The notes beneath the pieces are model-generated. The model saw nothing but the letters and a program-made list of their open reading frames with translations, was not told where the DNA came from and ran no database searches. From Manduca sexta (lineage: Eukaryota > Arthropoda > Insecta > Lepidoptera > Sphingidae): DNA of 64,000 nucleotides. The translations under genes were made by a program, and so were the position numbers. The stretch covers positions 3,402,391 through 3,466,390 of the forward strand of contig NC_051118.1 in assembly GCF_014839805.1 (NCBI RefSeq), read 5' to 3'. Of this stretch, positions 1-13,400 are shown piece by piece (positions within the stretch are counted from its first letter, which is position 1; each line of letters starts with the position of its first letter).

Positions 1-1428
1 GAAATTAGGCAATTACAAATATGTATATAAATCATTTTTAGTATATTTCTCGCTTAGATATTATTGACTTTCACACATCGATATTAAATTGAAAGTAAGG
101 TTACGAAAGTCTCTTACACACAAAAGACCTATTCACTATCTATCTGAAATAGAGAAAATCATATTTTCGTAACCCATTTAAAGCCCTATCTGAATCACAA
201 TTTGCCCTATTATAGCACAATCTATTCAATTCGCGAAGTTCCGTTCAGTTTTCTGATGCGCAAAAATCATTTCCATCGTTGGCACACCGCCATAAGGCAA
301 CGGCACTCGCTCTACAGCCGATTACAGCCGCATTCATATTGCAAATTGCACTCGGTTCAACTGCTCTGCTATGCTTTTGTTTAACTTTAACAAAAAAGCA
401 AGTAAAAACAACAAAGTAAAAATTTTTACACGTTGAGGTATGTAATCCCTCTGGAATTTTTCGTTATGTAAATGTCTAAACAAATGAAGGTCACTTATGA
501 AATGATTTACCTGATTGCTTATTTTCAGTTATAAAGATAAGCGTTTTTCCATATGATAATGCAATAGTTTTAATTTTGAAAAGCTACGTAGTTAAATAGA
601 AAAACTAATTTCAAATAGTTCCAGGGCAAAATAGATCTTATTTATGACCGGAATTATTGAATTGGCAATAAACGTATTACCACTTTCGCAAGGAAATGCG
701 ATTTATGATATATTGTAGTTACCGCTCCAAGGCAATCAGATCGCTAAGGTCATCGGCCAATTTCATGCCAACATAGGCTTAACAGAGGCCGTTTTCAATA
801 AAATATAATACTACAGCTTCAAGATGCCGCAAACCCGCTATTACTGACCCACTTTGGGGCACGTATCTTCTCTACTACTGATTTTAATGCATTAGTCCAT
901 CACGCAGGCAAATCCGCAACCAACACCTAGTATTTTATAGTAGACTGAGCCCTCACCGGTCTCCCCCTCATTCACACAACTTATTACAAACCAGGGATGA
1001 TTCGGAAGTGAGTATTCTGGAACCGGAATCGGAACTTTTAAATCTGACTTATCGGAACCGGAATCAGAACCGAAATCGGAATTAGAATCGAAACCGGAGT
1101 CGGAGGCAGAGACACAGACTAGTACAGAGATTAATCAAAACATAAAATTGCTCAACGATGAATGCAAGCGCGAGGCGGTTGGCTAGGTGACAAGTCCAAA
1201 CTTTTCCAAACACGTTTTGACTGTGATCGATCAGTGCATTTGATATTCGTTATAATTTTCGATTCAAAATTATCGAAACAGATATCGAAATCGGGAGTGT
1301 AACATCAATCGTAAGTTCCCTTGTATCGGAATTGGAATCGAAGCTCCGGAACATCCCTACTACAAACAACACTGGTAGAACACGAAAAAAAGAATTATAA
1401 TTTAACGACCAACCTTCTTTATCCCCAG
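1..1428. other. Upstream intronic sequence with degenerate simple repeats
   Basis: No exon could be supported here. Since the first visible transporter exon begins mid-protein, this is probably intron of the SLC6 gene. About 760-910 holds a weak partial match to the SINE-like family seen better at 10.0 kb, around the phrase 'ctctactactga'. About 1013-1110 and 1250-1345 are rich in degenerate GGAATC/GGAACC hexamers. Confidence 0.5.
1013..1345. repeat. Degenerate GGAAYC hexamer repeat, two blocks
   Basis: Two stretches, about 1013-1110 and 1250-1345, are built from imperfect alternations of GGAACC, GGAATC and their shifted forms. The second block reads partly in the opposite orientation. It looks like an old, mutated simple-sequence repeat inside an intron. 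Confidence 0.6.
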
Positions 1429-4400
1429 GTGCCTTCCTAATCCCGTTCCTCATCATGTTAGTGCTGGAAGGCATCCCGCTCTTCCTGATCGAGATGGCCA
1501 TCGGTCAGAAGATGCGCCTGGGCTCCCTCGGAGTGTGGAACACCATCCACCCATGGCTCGGTGGCATCGGCATCTCCAGCTGCGTGGTGACACTCTTCGT
1601 GGCCCTTTACTATAACGTGATCATCACTTGGGTGTTTTTCTATCTCTTCAATAGTATACGGGTGAGTGATTTTATGGGAATTAAAGGCCTGGGCTAACAA
1701 TTCCATTACTGCACTCGACTGCGCAAGTCAATCTATGATTTATTAAAATGTTTCATTTTAAAAACTGTTTACGTAAGGGTTCATGTTTTGGCATTTTGTT
1801 AATCAAATAAAATTTTATAACGTATTTAAACCTATTTGATTAAAAAAGAAAATACTCTTACCTTCAAAGTTTATTCTGACGAACTGTCGGTCGTTATAAC
1901 TAAACCAGTCATGGTAATTAAAGATAAATTAATGGTAGAATAAATCAATCCAATGGTAGCAAGAGAATACGACAAAGAAAGCATAAATTTGGAATATAGA
2001 AACAGAATCATTTCAGATATGCTGTTTCGTATTTTAAGTCTTCTATTGTAACGAATTCGACATACAGCTGACATTGACGAAAATATTTATAATGCCCACA
2101 TTGAAACTCAAAATGTGAGGTCCATTCCGCACACTCTCCGACAAAACATACGTATTCTCTAACTCCACATTCGGAGCAATTTAACGAGTCGGACGTTCGC
2201 ACAAGATATTGAAACATATTTGTCGGAATAAGGCCGGAGCGGAGTCTCATCACTGCCACTAGCTGCCGTCTGCTCAAAACACAATCAACTATCGAGATGG
2301 CCGTTAGAATGATTAATTGAAATGAGCCATTAGATAATTCCCTATTTCAAAAGGTACTACCTACCAGCTACGCTCATTACCTTGAACTAACATTGCTCTT
2401 AACTCTGTTCAGTTAACAGCCGATCAACTACCATGGGCTCATTGCCCTTACGACAACGGTACAGCCGAGGCTGAATGCAACAAGGCCTCAGCCACGGTCT
2501 ACTTCTGGTACCGCGAGGCGCTGGACGCCTCCCCCAGCATCGATGAGCCGGGCGTGCCGCGGTGGTGGATTGTACTGTACCTACTGCTGGCGTGGATCAT
2601 CGTGTTCTTCATTGTGATGAAGGGGATCCAGAGTAGTGGGAAGGTGGGTTTACGAGAGCAATTGTGAAACAAAATGATAACTAATGTCCTATAGTTTTGA
2701 GTTCGTATTCCTTTGTTAATTTCAGGTTGATGAATTTAATACTGCTATTTTTTTTAAATTACTCTGAGTATTCATGAATGAAATTGAAGTGAATTATCTT
2801 CGAAAATAATACCTATTTTTCATACAACTTGTGTATTCTGCCTAATCAATAAATAATTATGAGTGAGTTTTTAGGCCATGGTATCATTTGACCATTTATC
2901 TATAAGACAGCATCCCGCGCGCCCCCTAATATCTACCTACAGTGGTGGGTCTCAGTTTGAAGAACATTGTAGCCAGTGTAACTACTGGACAAGACTTAAC
3001 ATCTCATGTCTCAGGAATACCAAACAATACTTTGTAATTCAAGGTGTTGGATGGTGTTTCTACTGTTTATGGGCGGTCGTATCGCTTACCATCAGGCGAA
3101 CAGCAACCTATTCTCATCATTTAAAGCAATAAAAAAACCAAAGATAACGATTTTTTCTTTATTTACAGGTGGTTTACTTCACATCCCTGTTCCCTTACGC
3201 GGTGCTGACGATCTTCTTCGTGCGCGGCATCACATTGCCCGGCTCTTCTGATGGGATCCTACACATGTATAAACCTAAGGTAAACTGCTCATTACTTTTC
3301 GTATAGGCAATCTAAGTAGCTCCTCGTTTCATAATAAGGGCAAAATATTTGTTTAAAGTAGTAATTTTATTATACAAAAGAATGTAATAATGATTTTTTA
3401 TTTTTACGCGAATGTTAGACATCAAAATAAAATTATTGTACGGATTTTATCTCGTTTTTTTTTAAATCTTTGTTTTAATTTCGGAGTTTTTTATTTGGAT
3501 AAGGCAACCCCATCGTAACTTGTTACAATGAGTTCATCAGCGAGTCGCGTTCATGTTTGTTTGTTTTGTTTCTTAATTTAAATTTTAATCAAATAAATAT
3601 TTTTTTTTTACTCTTGATGGTCCAGTCTACACAACATGAGTTTACAGTGTCTTGAAGTCAATGATATAAGTATAAAATGTAGGTAGATATTGTAACTGAC
3701 TTTTTGGAGGACTAACACCTCAGTCCCCCCGACTATGAAGGCTGTAAAGTCTTCGAAACATCAAGAGAAAATTATAATATAAAAAACCAAGATAAAATCC
3801 GTAAAATAATTCTAATGAATAATAACTAAGGAGCATGTATGTCTAATGTATGTGATTAATATGTTCTGTATGGACCAATGCTAATCGCTTATCGCGCATG
3901 ACTACTGGAACACATTGCGAAAGATTATTAATGCATAATCGATTTCAATTTGGAGATGAAAGGACATCGTACGCGGGGCCTGTAAATTTACTGCAATTCT
4001 GCAAATATTGATCATAAAGAATTTAACAGTGAAGCTGATTTTCAAAATTGTTCCTCGTCCTTTATTTTATTAACTCGTCTTAGACTAACAACTCCAGTCA
4101 AAACCCGATTCCTGCTGGATTCCCTTTGGTATTTTTTGTAAAATCTAATCAACATTGAAACGATTTCCAGACTTCGTTTATGTATATTATTAGTATCCAC
4201 AAATTGTGTCGGGTTTCCTTTCAGAAAATTTCATACTTCACTGATCGACTCTATTCTCATACACTTAGGCTCTTTCTATTTCAGCTGGAGAAACTTCTAG
4301 ATCCAACGGTATGGCTGGACGCGGCTACACAAGTGTTCTACTCCTTCGGGCTCGCGTTCGGATCCCTTATCGCCTTCGGCTCCTACAACCCTCCGAACAA

Positions 4401-7400
4401 TAACTGCGTGAGGGATGTCCTCCTGGTCTCCGTGTGTAACGCCCTAACAGCGATCTACGCGTCCGTGGTCATCTTCAGCATCCTCGGCTTCAAGGCTTAT
4501 ACCATGGTGGAGAACTGTATTGTCAAGTAAGCATTCTTTAAGATCCATAAGCAAACTAGCAAGTAACTAACAGTCTTTATGGTCACGTGGGATTAAGGAA
4601 TGGGTCATCGGAAAAGTCAGTTACAATATCTACCAACATTTTACATACTTGTATAATTGTAAAATGTACGTAGATATTGTAAGTTTGATTACTCGGACCA
4701 CCAACACCTCAGAAGTGGCCATGAATGCTGCAAAGTCTTCGAAAGTCGGGACAAAATCTATATATATAAAAATGAATCTCTATTTCCCTTGGTCGTCGCA
4801 TCACGCGTGAACGGGTGGAACAATTTCGCTCTTTTTTGTTGTATTAAGGCGATACCTCAAGGTCCATTTTCATACATTTTGTTTCGGCTTTAATCTGGGT
4901 AACTAAACAAAAGGCCGAAATATCCATGATTATTAATTATTTTTACGTTTTTCTTTCAACTGCGAGAACTAATCACTAACTAGACGTGAATTTAAATTCT
5001 TTACTTGCCAATACTTGTTTAGTTACCCAGATTAAAGCCGAAACAAAATGTATGAAAATGGACCTTGAGGTATCGCCTTAATTATTGTCAGGAGAAGATT
5101 GTTATGAAAGAAAAAATTCAAAAAAATGCGCGGATAATTAGAAAATTTAAGAATTTAACTTAACTTAAATATTAAATTTATATAACTGTCAATTGTTTAA
5201 AATATCTGTCAGCGATTGACAGAATGCGCGCTGCAAATTCATAGTTAAGTCGGGACGAAGTCTGTCGGGTCAGCTAATTATAATATAAAAATTGCGATAT
5301 AATTCTGAAAACAGTTTTATTCCAATATAACGACACTTAATACCTTTAAGAACAGTATTGTCAAGTATTTTCAAACCTGCCAAATACTGCCAGAGCTCGA
5401 ACTACTGATGGCAAACAATATTTTTCTGTTTGCTTTGAGTTAACACGTCATACATAAAGTTCGCGTGCAAATTGACGTGTTTGCTCAGTGTGGCCTGTGT
5501 GACCGTGCCCAAGCAATTATTTTGCTTGTATCGTACTTTATGTGTTAGGAAGAATGTTTGCCTTAGTCGAGTAATGTCAAAGTTCAAAGCAGGCATAAGG
5601 TCAAATAAGACACTGAATGGCAATTGGACTGATGCATTTAGATATTCTGTGGACGATATTGCATCAAAATTGATTTATATTACCCATTGTTCAAATCCTG
5701 TATTCTTCTTTGTTTTATCGGTGATTTTGCCAACGTCGCGTGAATATATATTATAATATTAACATAACTTTATTATTTATAACTATTACACGAAGTGGAC
5801 TAAAAAATCGGTAGCGTGGAGAGCATAAATAAACCAGCTGTGAATTATGTCTGATCTTATTTCGCAACGGAAAATGAAGAGCCCCTGTCCAGAATTAATG
5901 AGCAAATAAATCGCTGTCGATTGTGTGGCATTCTAAGTGTTCTTAATACTTTTGGATAAATGCTATAATAGATAACCATAAAATAAAATGCCACACTTTA
6001 ATGGTATAATATTGTATAATATTTATTTATTTAATGACACACCACCAGCATGTATGCATTAATAAATAACGAATAACATCATTATATAAAAACAATTCTG
6101 ATACACATGCCCATTAAAGGTATATACAACATTCACGCAATAAGAGTAACAACTAACAATTATTATACAATTTTATAAGGCAGACAGTAAAGAGAGTAAT
6201 TTAAAGAAAACAAAAAAATACTTTCAAATTATGAGAAAAATAAAAAAGAACTGACTGTATCATGACTACCTCGATGTTTTAGTCGTATTGCGTGTGCAGT
6301 ATTATACCTCTCTGAGGTCGCGGGTTTGAATCCCGGGTTGGGCAAAGTAATATTAGGTTAGACTGCTCAGTATCCACCCGGAGTCGGTATTGTGTCCGAT
6401 ATGGACTCACCTTATCATATCATGAGACGGAAAACATTGCGAAAAGTGGGCACCCTAGATGCACAACACGCCTTCATTAGTATTGTGAATCACGTCTCAA
6501 AATGCTTGTGTATCAGAATAGCTTTCAAATGAGGAAAATAGTCTGAATAATATGATGCCGTTGCCATTTCGTAAAATCACGTATTCTAAAGAAAGTAAAT
6601 AACCTTCATATCGATTAAACTATTTCTAAAAATAAACGCGGACCGGAGTTATCTACGAATGGTTCGCTATTGCGTGCCGACCGTGTATTATTCGCTACTG
6701 TGATGCTCAAACTTTTGTATCACTAATCCCACTAGTATCAAAATTGTGGTTCAAAATCTAGGTAAAAACTATCTAACTACAAAATGTTGAACATCAATTT
6801 GATTTGCAATTATAATAATGGCAGTATATATACCTGGTATCCTCTATAAGAAGGTGTAGACTTTAGTCCACCACGCTGGCTTGACTTCTCAACTCGAACT
6901 TCTTCGAGAATCTTCCAGTATGTAGATTTCCTTGCAGTGTTTTTCCGTACCATAATTTAGACTTAGACTGATTAGTAGTACTAGAGACTCGTGGAGCTTC
7001 ACAACTTGGTTATATAAGTTACTGTCGCTGGCTTATAGAAGCTGCAGTTATTTTTTATGCATGACTACGTGACCCCACTGTATCTGATAGTAAGTGGAGT
7101 GGGGTCCAATAAAATGTCGACTGACGAGAGATAGTTCCCGCTCGACAGTCGACACAATTATGCCGGCCTGTTAGAACCGGATATATACAGGATAATCTCG
7201 GAACGCGCGACAATTACGTGAGCTACTATGGTGGGTTTTTAACACCTTGTGTACGGTAGTCGCTATCGGGGCGAATAAAAATATATCCTACTACCAGCAG
7301 AAATAGATGTAGTGCGGAATGGTAAAAAATGCCACCATAATAACGCAGTTTCCTCTTTGCAGGGAGATTAAAGTCCTAGCCCTGCACCATATCGGGGGCT

Positions 7401-10400
7401 TCACGCTCAACTCCACGGCAGATTACTATCGGGAGCAGTTCCCGAGACTGAACGGTACGGCCATAGCAGCCCTCAACCTCACTGGATGCACCATGAGTCG
7501 GCAGCTTGAGGAGGTAACGACTTTTTATGGTTCTATACAAAACAGATAAGAAAACCCTATTTAAAAGTCGTGTTTCATTTTTTGGGCTTTCTCTTTGAAA
7601 TTTGATTGTTGTATAAGCAAAATCACACTTTCCCAGGAGTTATTAATGTAGATCTACTTCTTCTACCTACTTTTATTCCATTCCAAACATGTTGCATTAT
7701 ATATAGCTAGTGGAAGCCTCATTTTGGACGCAGTGATAAAATATTAATAATATAAATTTGAGTTTCTATATTTTTGATATCCTAGCCTAACAATAAATTG
7801 TTTTTCCTTAATCTTTTTTTATATTGATATTGATTCCTTCTATTCCAGGCAGCTGAAGGCACGGGGCTAGCTTTCATAGTGTTCACGCAGGCTATTCTGA
7901 AGCTTACACCAGCTCCTTTCTGGTCCATCATATTCTTCCTCATGCTGCTGTCTCTGGGCCTTGGAAGCCAGATCGGCATTATGGAAGGAATGCTGTGCAC
8001 CATCTTTGATATCGACTTCTTCAAGAGGTTGAGCAAGCCAGTTATTACTGGTAGGCAGTTTTTAATGAACTACTTTTTTGCTTATAAAACTATCGATATT
8101 TAAATACTGTTAAAGTGTAATTTGATTTTTACTGGTGATATTTGCATCCCCAGTATTCATTTCATGCTTCGATGGCATTGTCAATTACTATTATTGATAT
8201 TTACATTTGAAACTACTTAATTTTGAGACTGTTTTCACGTTTACTTCTAAGTATTATAATCAGTTTTAATTTCCGTAATCGCTACTTTAATTTATTTTAT
8301 TTTATTTTGGACAACAAACAGTCATATACATCAACAAGTAAAATTAGCTTACATTTTTAATATTAATTAATATTTCAATCCAATTTGATGAGACAAAAAG
8401 CTGATATAACAATTCAATGAAAATCAATGTGTTCTACACAGGCGTGGTCTGCACTTTCTGTTTCTTCGTGGGGCTCATCTTCACGACCGGCGCGGGAGAG
8501 TACTGGTTGAAGATGTTCGACTCGTTCGCCGGCACTATTGGTCTCGTCGTCGTCGCTCTGCTAGAGATGATCGCTGTTATTTACATTTATGGACATGAGA
8601 AGTGAGTACAACAGTTCTTAATCTATCGTGTTGAATGAGTGTTTTTTTGGTTTATGTCAGTGGTTTATTATAGAGCCTTAAGTTTGTAAAGCCGTTGATA
8701 CTGCGACTGATCTCTATCCGGTTATGTCAGCGTATGAGAGTCAAAGAACAGAGAGTGCACCTGTGTATTGCGCTTATACTTGTGCACTATGATATAGCCT
8801 GTAGTGCAGTGGCGAAGCGTCCATACAAGCCGATTCCTACCGGGTTACCTTTTGTAAAGTAATTAAAAATAATAAAAGACAAACGTAACAATATAATTAG
8901 AATAAAACTAACAAGTCATCTTATAATTATTAAATTAAATCAATACTTAAATGATATCTGTCGTACATGTCAATTTGTTAAATCGTAACTCAATCGCAGT
9001 GCTCGCGCCTTATAGTGTTCGAAGTGAACCCGGCCGTGCATAGCTTCCCTCGCGATATTGTTCTCTCTTTCACACGCAGCGCGGTGTCTTTGTCTAATCT
9101 TTTGGAAGTGACGTAAAAATACATGTGTGCGTACGTGTCTGTGTACTTCAGGGTAACCCGAGAATTTGCGGCTTCATGTTGAGCTAATTTAGAATGTATA
9201 ATTAGTGTTTGTGCGTTATTAATTCTTGTTGGACTCTTTTAGGTACCTATGTTGAAAATATATGATTATTTTGTAAATTCAGAGACTAGACATAATTTTT
9301 ATGTTAGAAGGGAATTATTAAGTATTATGATATTTTACTGATTTTAATTTATTGTGAACAGCGTATTATATTATGTTAACTGTAGAGAAAAAAATTTTTT
9401 TTCGGGTTCCCTTTTGAAAATTTTCACCCTTCGCCACTGCTGTGGTGTACTCGGCTGACCTCTGTTGATATTGGCCGCCGTGACAAAAATTCAGCTAGGA
9501 AGGAATCATATAACCTAATCAGGAAAAAAAACAATCAGTACCAGAAATTAGTTCCACATTTTACCACAAATCGATAGATTTATCTATGACGTTTCTTGTC
9601 TATCAGGTTTACAAACGACATCTACGAGATGACCGGCTACCGCCCCGGCATCTACTGGCAAGTGACGTGGCGCTACGTGGGCCCCGCCATCGTCACCTGC
9701 ATCCTGCTCTCGTCGCTCGTGTTCATGCTCATCAACCCGCCCATGTACGGCGCTTGGAATGCTGACGAGGTAAGTTCCCATCACACCTACAATATTGTAA
9801 ACCCAGGTCGACAATGGCACGTAATTATAAGCGAGCGTTGAAGCTCGGCGAGTCTCTGGGAACACTAATCTGTCTTGAGGAGTCTTGTCTTAAGGATAAG
9901 TGTTAAAGGACAAGGTGTTGCTTGACTTCAACCTACGTAACTTTACCATGGTAAAAGTTTCAATGCATATGTCTCCGAAATAAAGCCCTGTATATGTATA
10001 ATAACAATATCAGCCATGTATTATATACTGTTCCACTGCTGGGCACCGGCCTCCTCTACTACTGAGAGGGATTAGACCTTAGTCCACCACACTGGCCTAG
10101 TGCGACTTGGTAGCCTTCATTCACCCTTAAAATTTCCTTTAGAGAACTTCTCAGGTATGCAGGTTTTCTGACGATATTTTCCTTCACCGTTAAACTAGCG
10201 ATCATTCACAAAAAATACACACATAACTTTAGAAAAGTCAGAAGTGTGTGTCCTTGGAATTTGAACCTGCGGACATTCGTTTCGGCAGTCCACACCCAAC
10301 TACTCTATCGCCGCTACAACACCCTGTATTTGTCGTAACGTTGGAGCAAAATTAAAAACCACTCCTTACAAAGAAGTAAAAGAAAATTCGAAAATTCTTT

Positions 10401-13400
10401 ATTGGTGACATTAGAAATGTTGGTCATGTAAAATATTTAATTCCTTTTATTGATTCCTAAATTAAGTACATATATTTATAGATGTCATGTTATAAAGTAC
10501 TTAAAAAACAAGAAATAAATTTAGTAAATGATTAATAAAAACACTTGCAAAATAACGAGACGTATGGATATTTACTGATAGTGAGATTCGACAATTCTAA
10601 TGTAGCAATGGAGAATTCCTCCAATATTTATGCCATATGAGATCCCAGAAGGCCATTCTCTCGTGGTTGACGTGGTCGCCCACTTCCATATTCACGTCTA
10701 TGTTCATGTACGGCCTGGCATTGCCAGTAGTGACTGGCGTCCATTTAACTGGCAACAAATTTGTCACTCTCGGTGTTGGGTCTCTGAAAAGTATAGTTTA
10801 AATTATACCTTATTAGAAACAAAGGGATACTGTCAAAATTAACAGAGTTTTTCTTTATACAGACATATTTTGTTAAAACTTGACTTCCTAGCGTGAATTA
10901 TGATTATCGATGAGTTTCTAATCTGATGTAACTGTGTACTAAAATCTAAAATAGATAACAAACTATTGACCAAACATATATAACGCATGTTACAACGATA
11001 TATAATATATTTTTAAGCATGTACACAGATATGATAAATTGTTGATATGAGCCATCTTGCGCTCATTATAAAAACTAAAACTAACAGTAGCTCCATTTTT
11101 CCTTTTTTTGCTTGTCAATCCAGTTCGAATAAAAATGTCAACGCATGGCCAGTTTTGCGTTTTATTTAATCAAAAAGAAAAAGTGATTTAATATAGTGGT
11201 CAATACGGAACCGATACAACGCATTTTAATAGAAAGATAGTCTCGTATAGAAGAGATAGTTTGCTGTATGTTAAACTTACCCATACTTCACAAAGTTAGC
11301 CCACATCTCCGTCATCCTATCCCGCATCATAATCTGCTCAGGAGTTGTGAGATTCTTCGGGTCACGCGCTATTTCGAAAAGAAAGTCCAGCTCTTCAGTA
11401 TGTATGGCCCCTGCTCCAGGTATATCCTTGTATGGACTGCTTCCAATGTACGAAAATACGTATTTGTAAACTTTCTCAGCTCCTATTTTAAGGTAATTAT
11501 TTACTGAACGTTCCTCAGCATGGTTTCCCATGAAATCGGACAAGAAGTCAGTCAGTTCAAGCATAGATGACTTTGCTATCGGCTTTCCACCTAAGTAAAA
11601 ATCTCGAACGATCTTTGTAAGCGTTTCCAATTCTTCTCTTTTAAGTGCGAATATGTCCGATAACTTCTCGCTGAATATATTTTGCTGACTCTTGTAGAAA
11701 TCTTTATCTCCATCAGCGAATATATTAAAAGTCTCCTTACTGTTGTGCCCAATGAGTATTTTTGCATTTTTAACTTTATCAGACTTTTTGAAATGGAACG
11801 GATCGGTTGTGATGAAGTTGTGGACGCCTTTGAATTGTTTCTCTTTGCACGGCTGTAGGGAATTTGTTAAGTTGCGTGACAGTTTCATCACTTCTACCGG
11901 GTTGGCTGTTGCTAAAAATCGAATTGCATCGTCATTAGTCGAGCTCTTATGTCCCATTAATTCTGCTAGTTCTTTAGCCGCATTGTAATCGCCTTTGCCA
12001 AATATGTAAGGTGTGAAAACAGAAGCACTTTGGATTATAGCTTTATCGAATAACTGTTCATATTTGGAATAGAGATGGAAATCGACAGCTCCGCCACCAT
12101 AGCTTTCGCCAGCAATTGCGATTTTGGTCGGATCTCCACCAAACGCTCCGATATTTGCCTTGATCCACCTCAAAGCAGCGATTTGATCCTTCAATCCCTG
12201 GTTGCCTGGTACTTTGGGATCGTTCAAACAAAGGAAACCATATGGCCCTAATCTGTAATTGACAGTAACGACTACTATGTCACGTTGGACCAAATATTTG
12301 CCGCCGTATAAGCCAGCATATCCGACAAAGAAACCGCCACCATAGAACCATACAAAAACCGCCTTTTTATTATTAGCATTAGCATCTTTAGGGACGTAAA
12401 TGTTGAGTGTCAGACATTGGAGTGTTCCTCCTTCAATTCTCCCCGCTTGGGGACAAAATATATTAGGGTCTGTGGCTTTGAATGGTTGCGCGAAGGCGGG
12501 CTGCTCCAAGGAGTTCTGAAAACGAAAATTTATTGTTTATAGTATATGGGTGGCATTGAAGTTGGTATTGTTTCTATTTTCAAGATAACTCAACTTCTTA
12601 TGAATCATAAATGCCAAACAAATTCTATTATTTTACTGGGAAGTCCTAGGTACAAATCCCAGGTAAGATGACCATATGATGTGTGCCTATTCTACCACTT
12701 TTTGCAAGGCTTCCAAGGTCTCCAATGTCAGCCCGGCGGTCGGCCAAAAAACTAAAACAAATCCTTCTTGCAACGTATTTGATAAAGTGTTTTGCACTGA
12801 CCCTACATTTAAAAACCATTAAGGCAATTGGAAAAGACAATATGCATAACTAAAATTATATATAATATTAAACTTACACCAAAAGGATTCCCCTCGTCCA
12901 CCTTAGCGTAAGGCACACCGAAGAAGGTCTTATATCCATCGCTAGTAGTCTGTCCGACCACAGTTCCTTTGCCAGTAGTCACTATGACATCCTCGGCCCA
13001 CGCCGGGGCGAGTAACAACACCAATATCCACATGTTTACTGCGGAAAGAGAACGCGCCGTCTGTTTGTGTGGACAAGTTGTGACGATAAAGTGATTTCAG
13101 AGATCCGTTGTATTGTTTTTGTGATGCAAAAACCTTTTGCGAGTCTTTGACGTATGTGGTTTAATGTTCTTATTTATTTCAATTTATTTATATTGAAATT
13201 CCCACCGACTCTACACACACACACACACACATCACGCCTTTATCACCAAAAAGGTATGCAGAGGCGTAACCAGGACACCCACTTTGCGCCAAGTATGTTT
13301 CGTCCCAAAATGTGATGGGGGGCGAGCCTATCGCCATATCGGGCACAAATTCCAGACTCCGGGCTAATACTCAACAGAAAACCCAAATATCAACTTTTGC

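Larger units (their letters stand above)
4619..5325 (+). repeat. Repeat family E copy interrupted by a Helitron
   Basis: Left part 4619-4756 (with 'gctgcaaagtcttcgaaa') and right part from 5278 ('ttataatataaaa') join to give the same order as the uninterrupted copy at 3655-3815. The left part also holds a near-perfect 25-bp inverted repeat (4619-4644 against 4658-4682). Confidence 0.6.

Noticed and set aside
1458..1706. Minus-strand frame opposite the first transporter exon
   Set aside because: A shadow frame: the sense strand carries clear TM2/TM3 sequence with proper splice sites.
6300..6360. A genuine tRNA gene
   Set aside because: The B-box-like motif is followed by SINE body sequence and no cloverleaf or CCA-side acceptor stem could be formed by eye.
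9584..9865. Minus-strand frame over exon 9607-9769
   Set aside because: Shadow of the GC-rich transporter exon.
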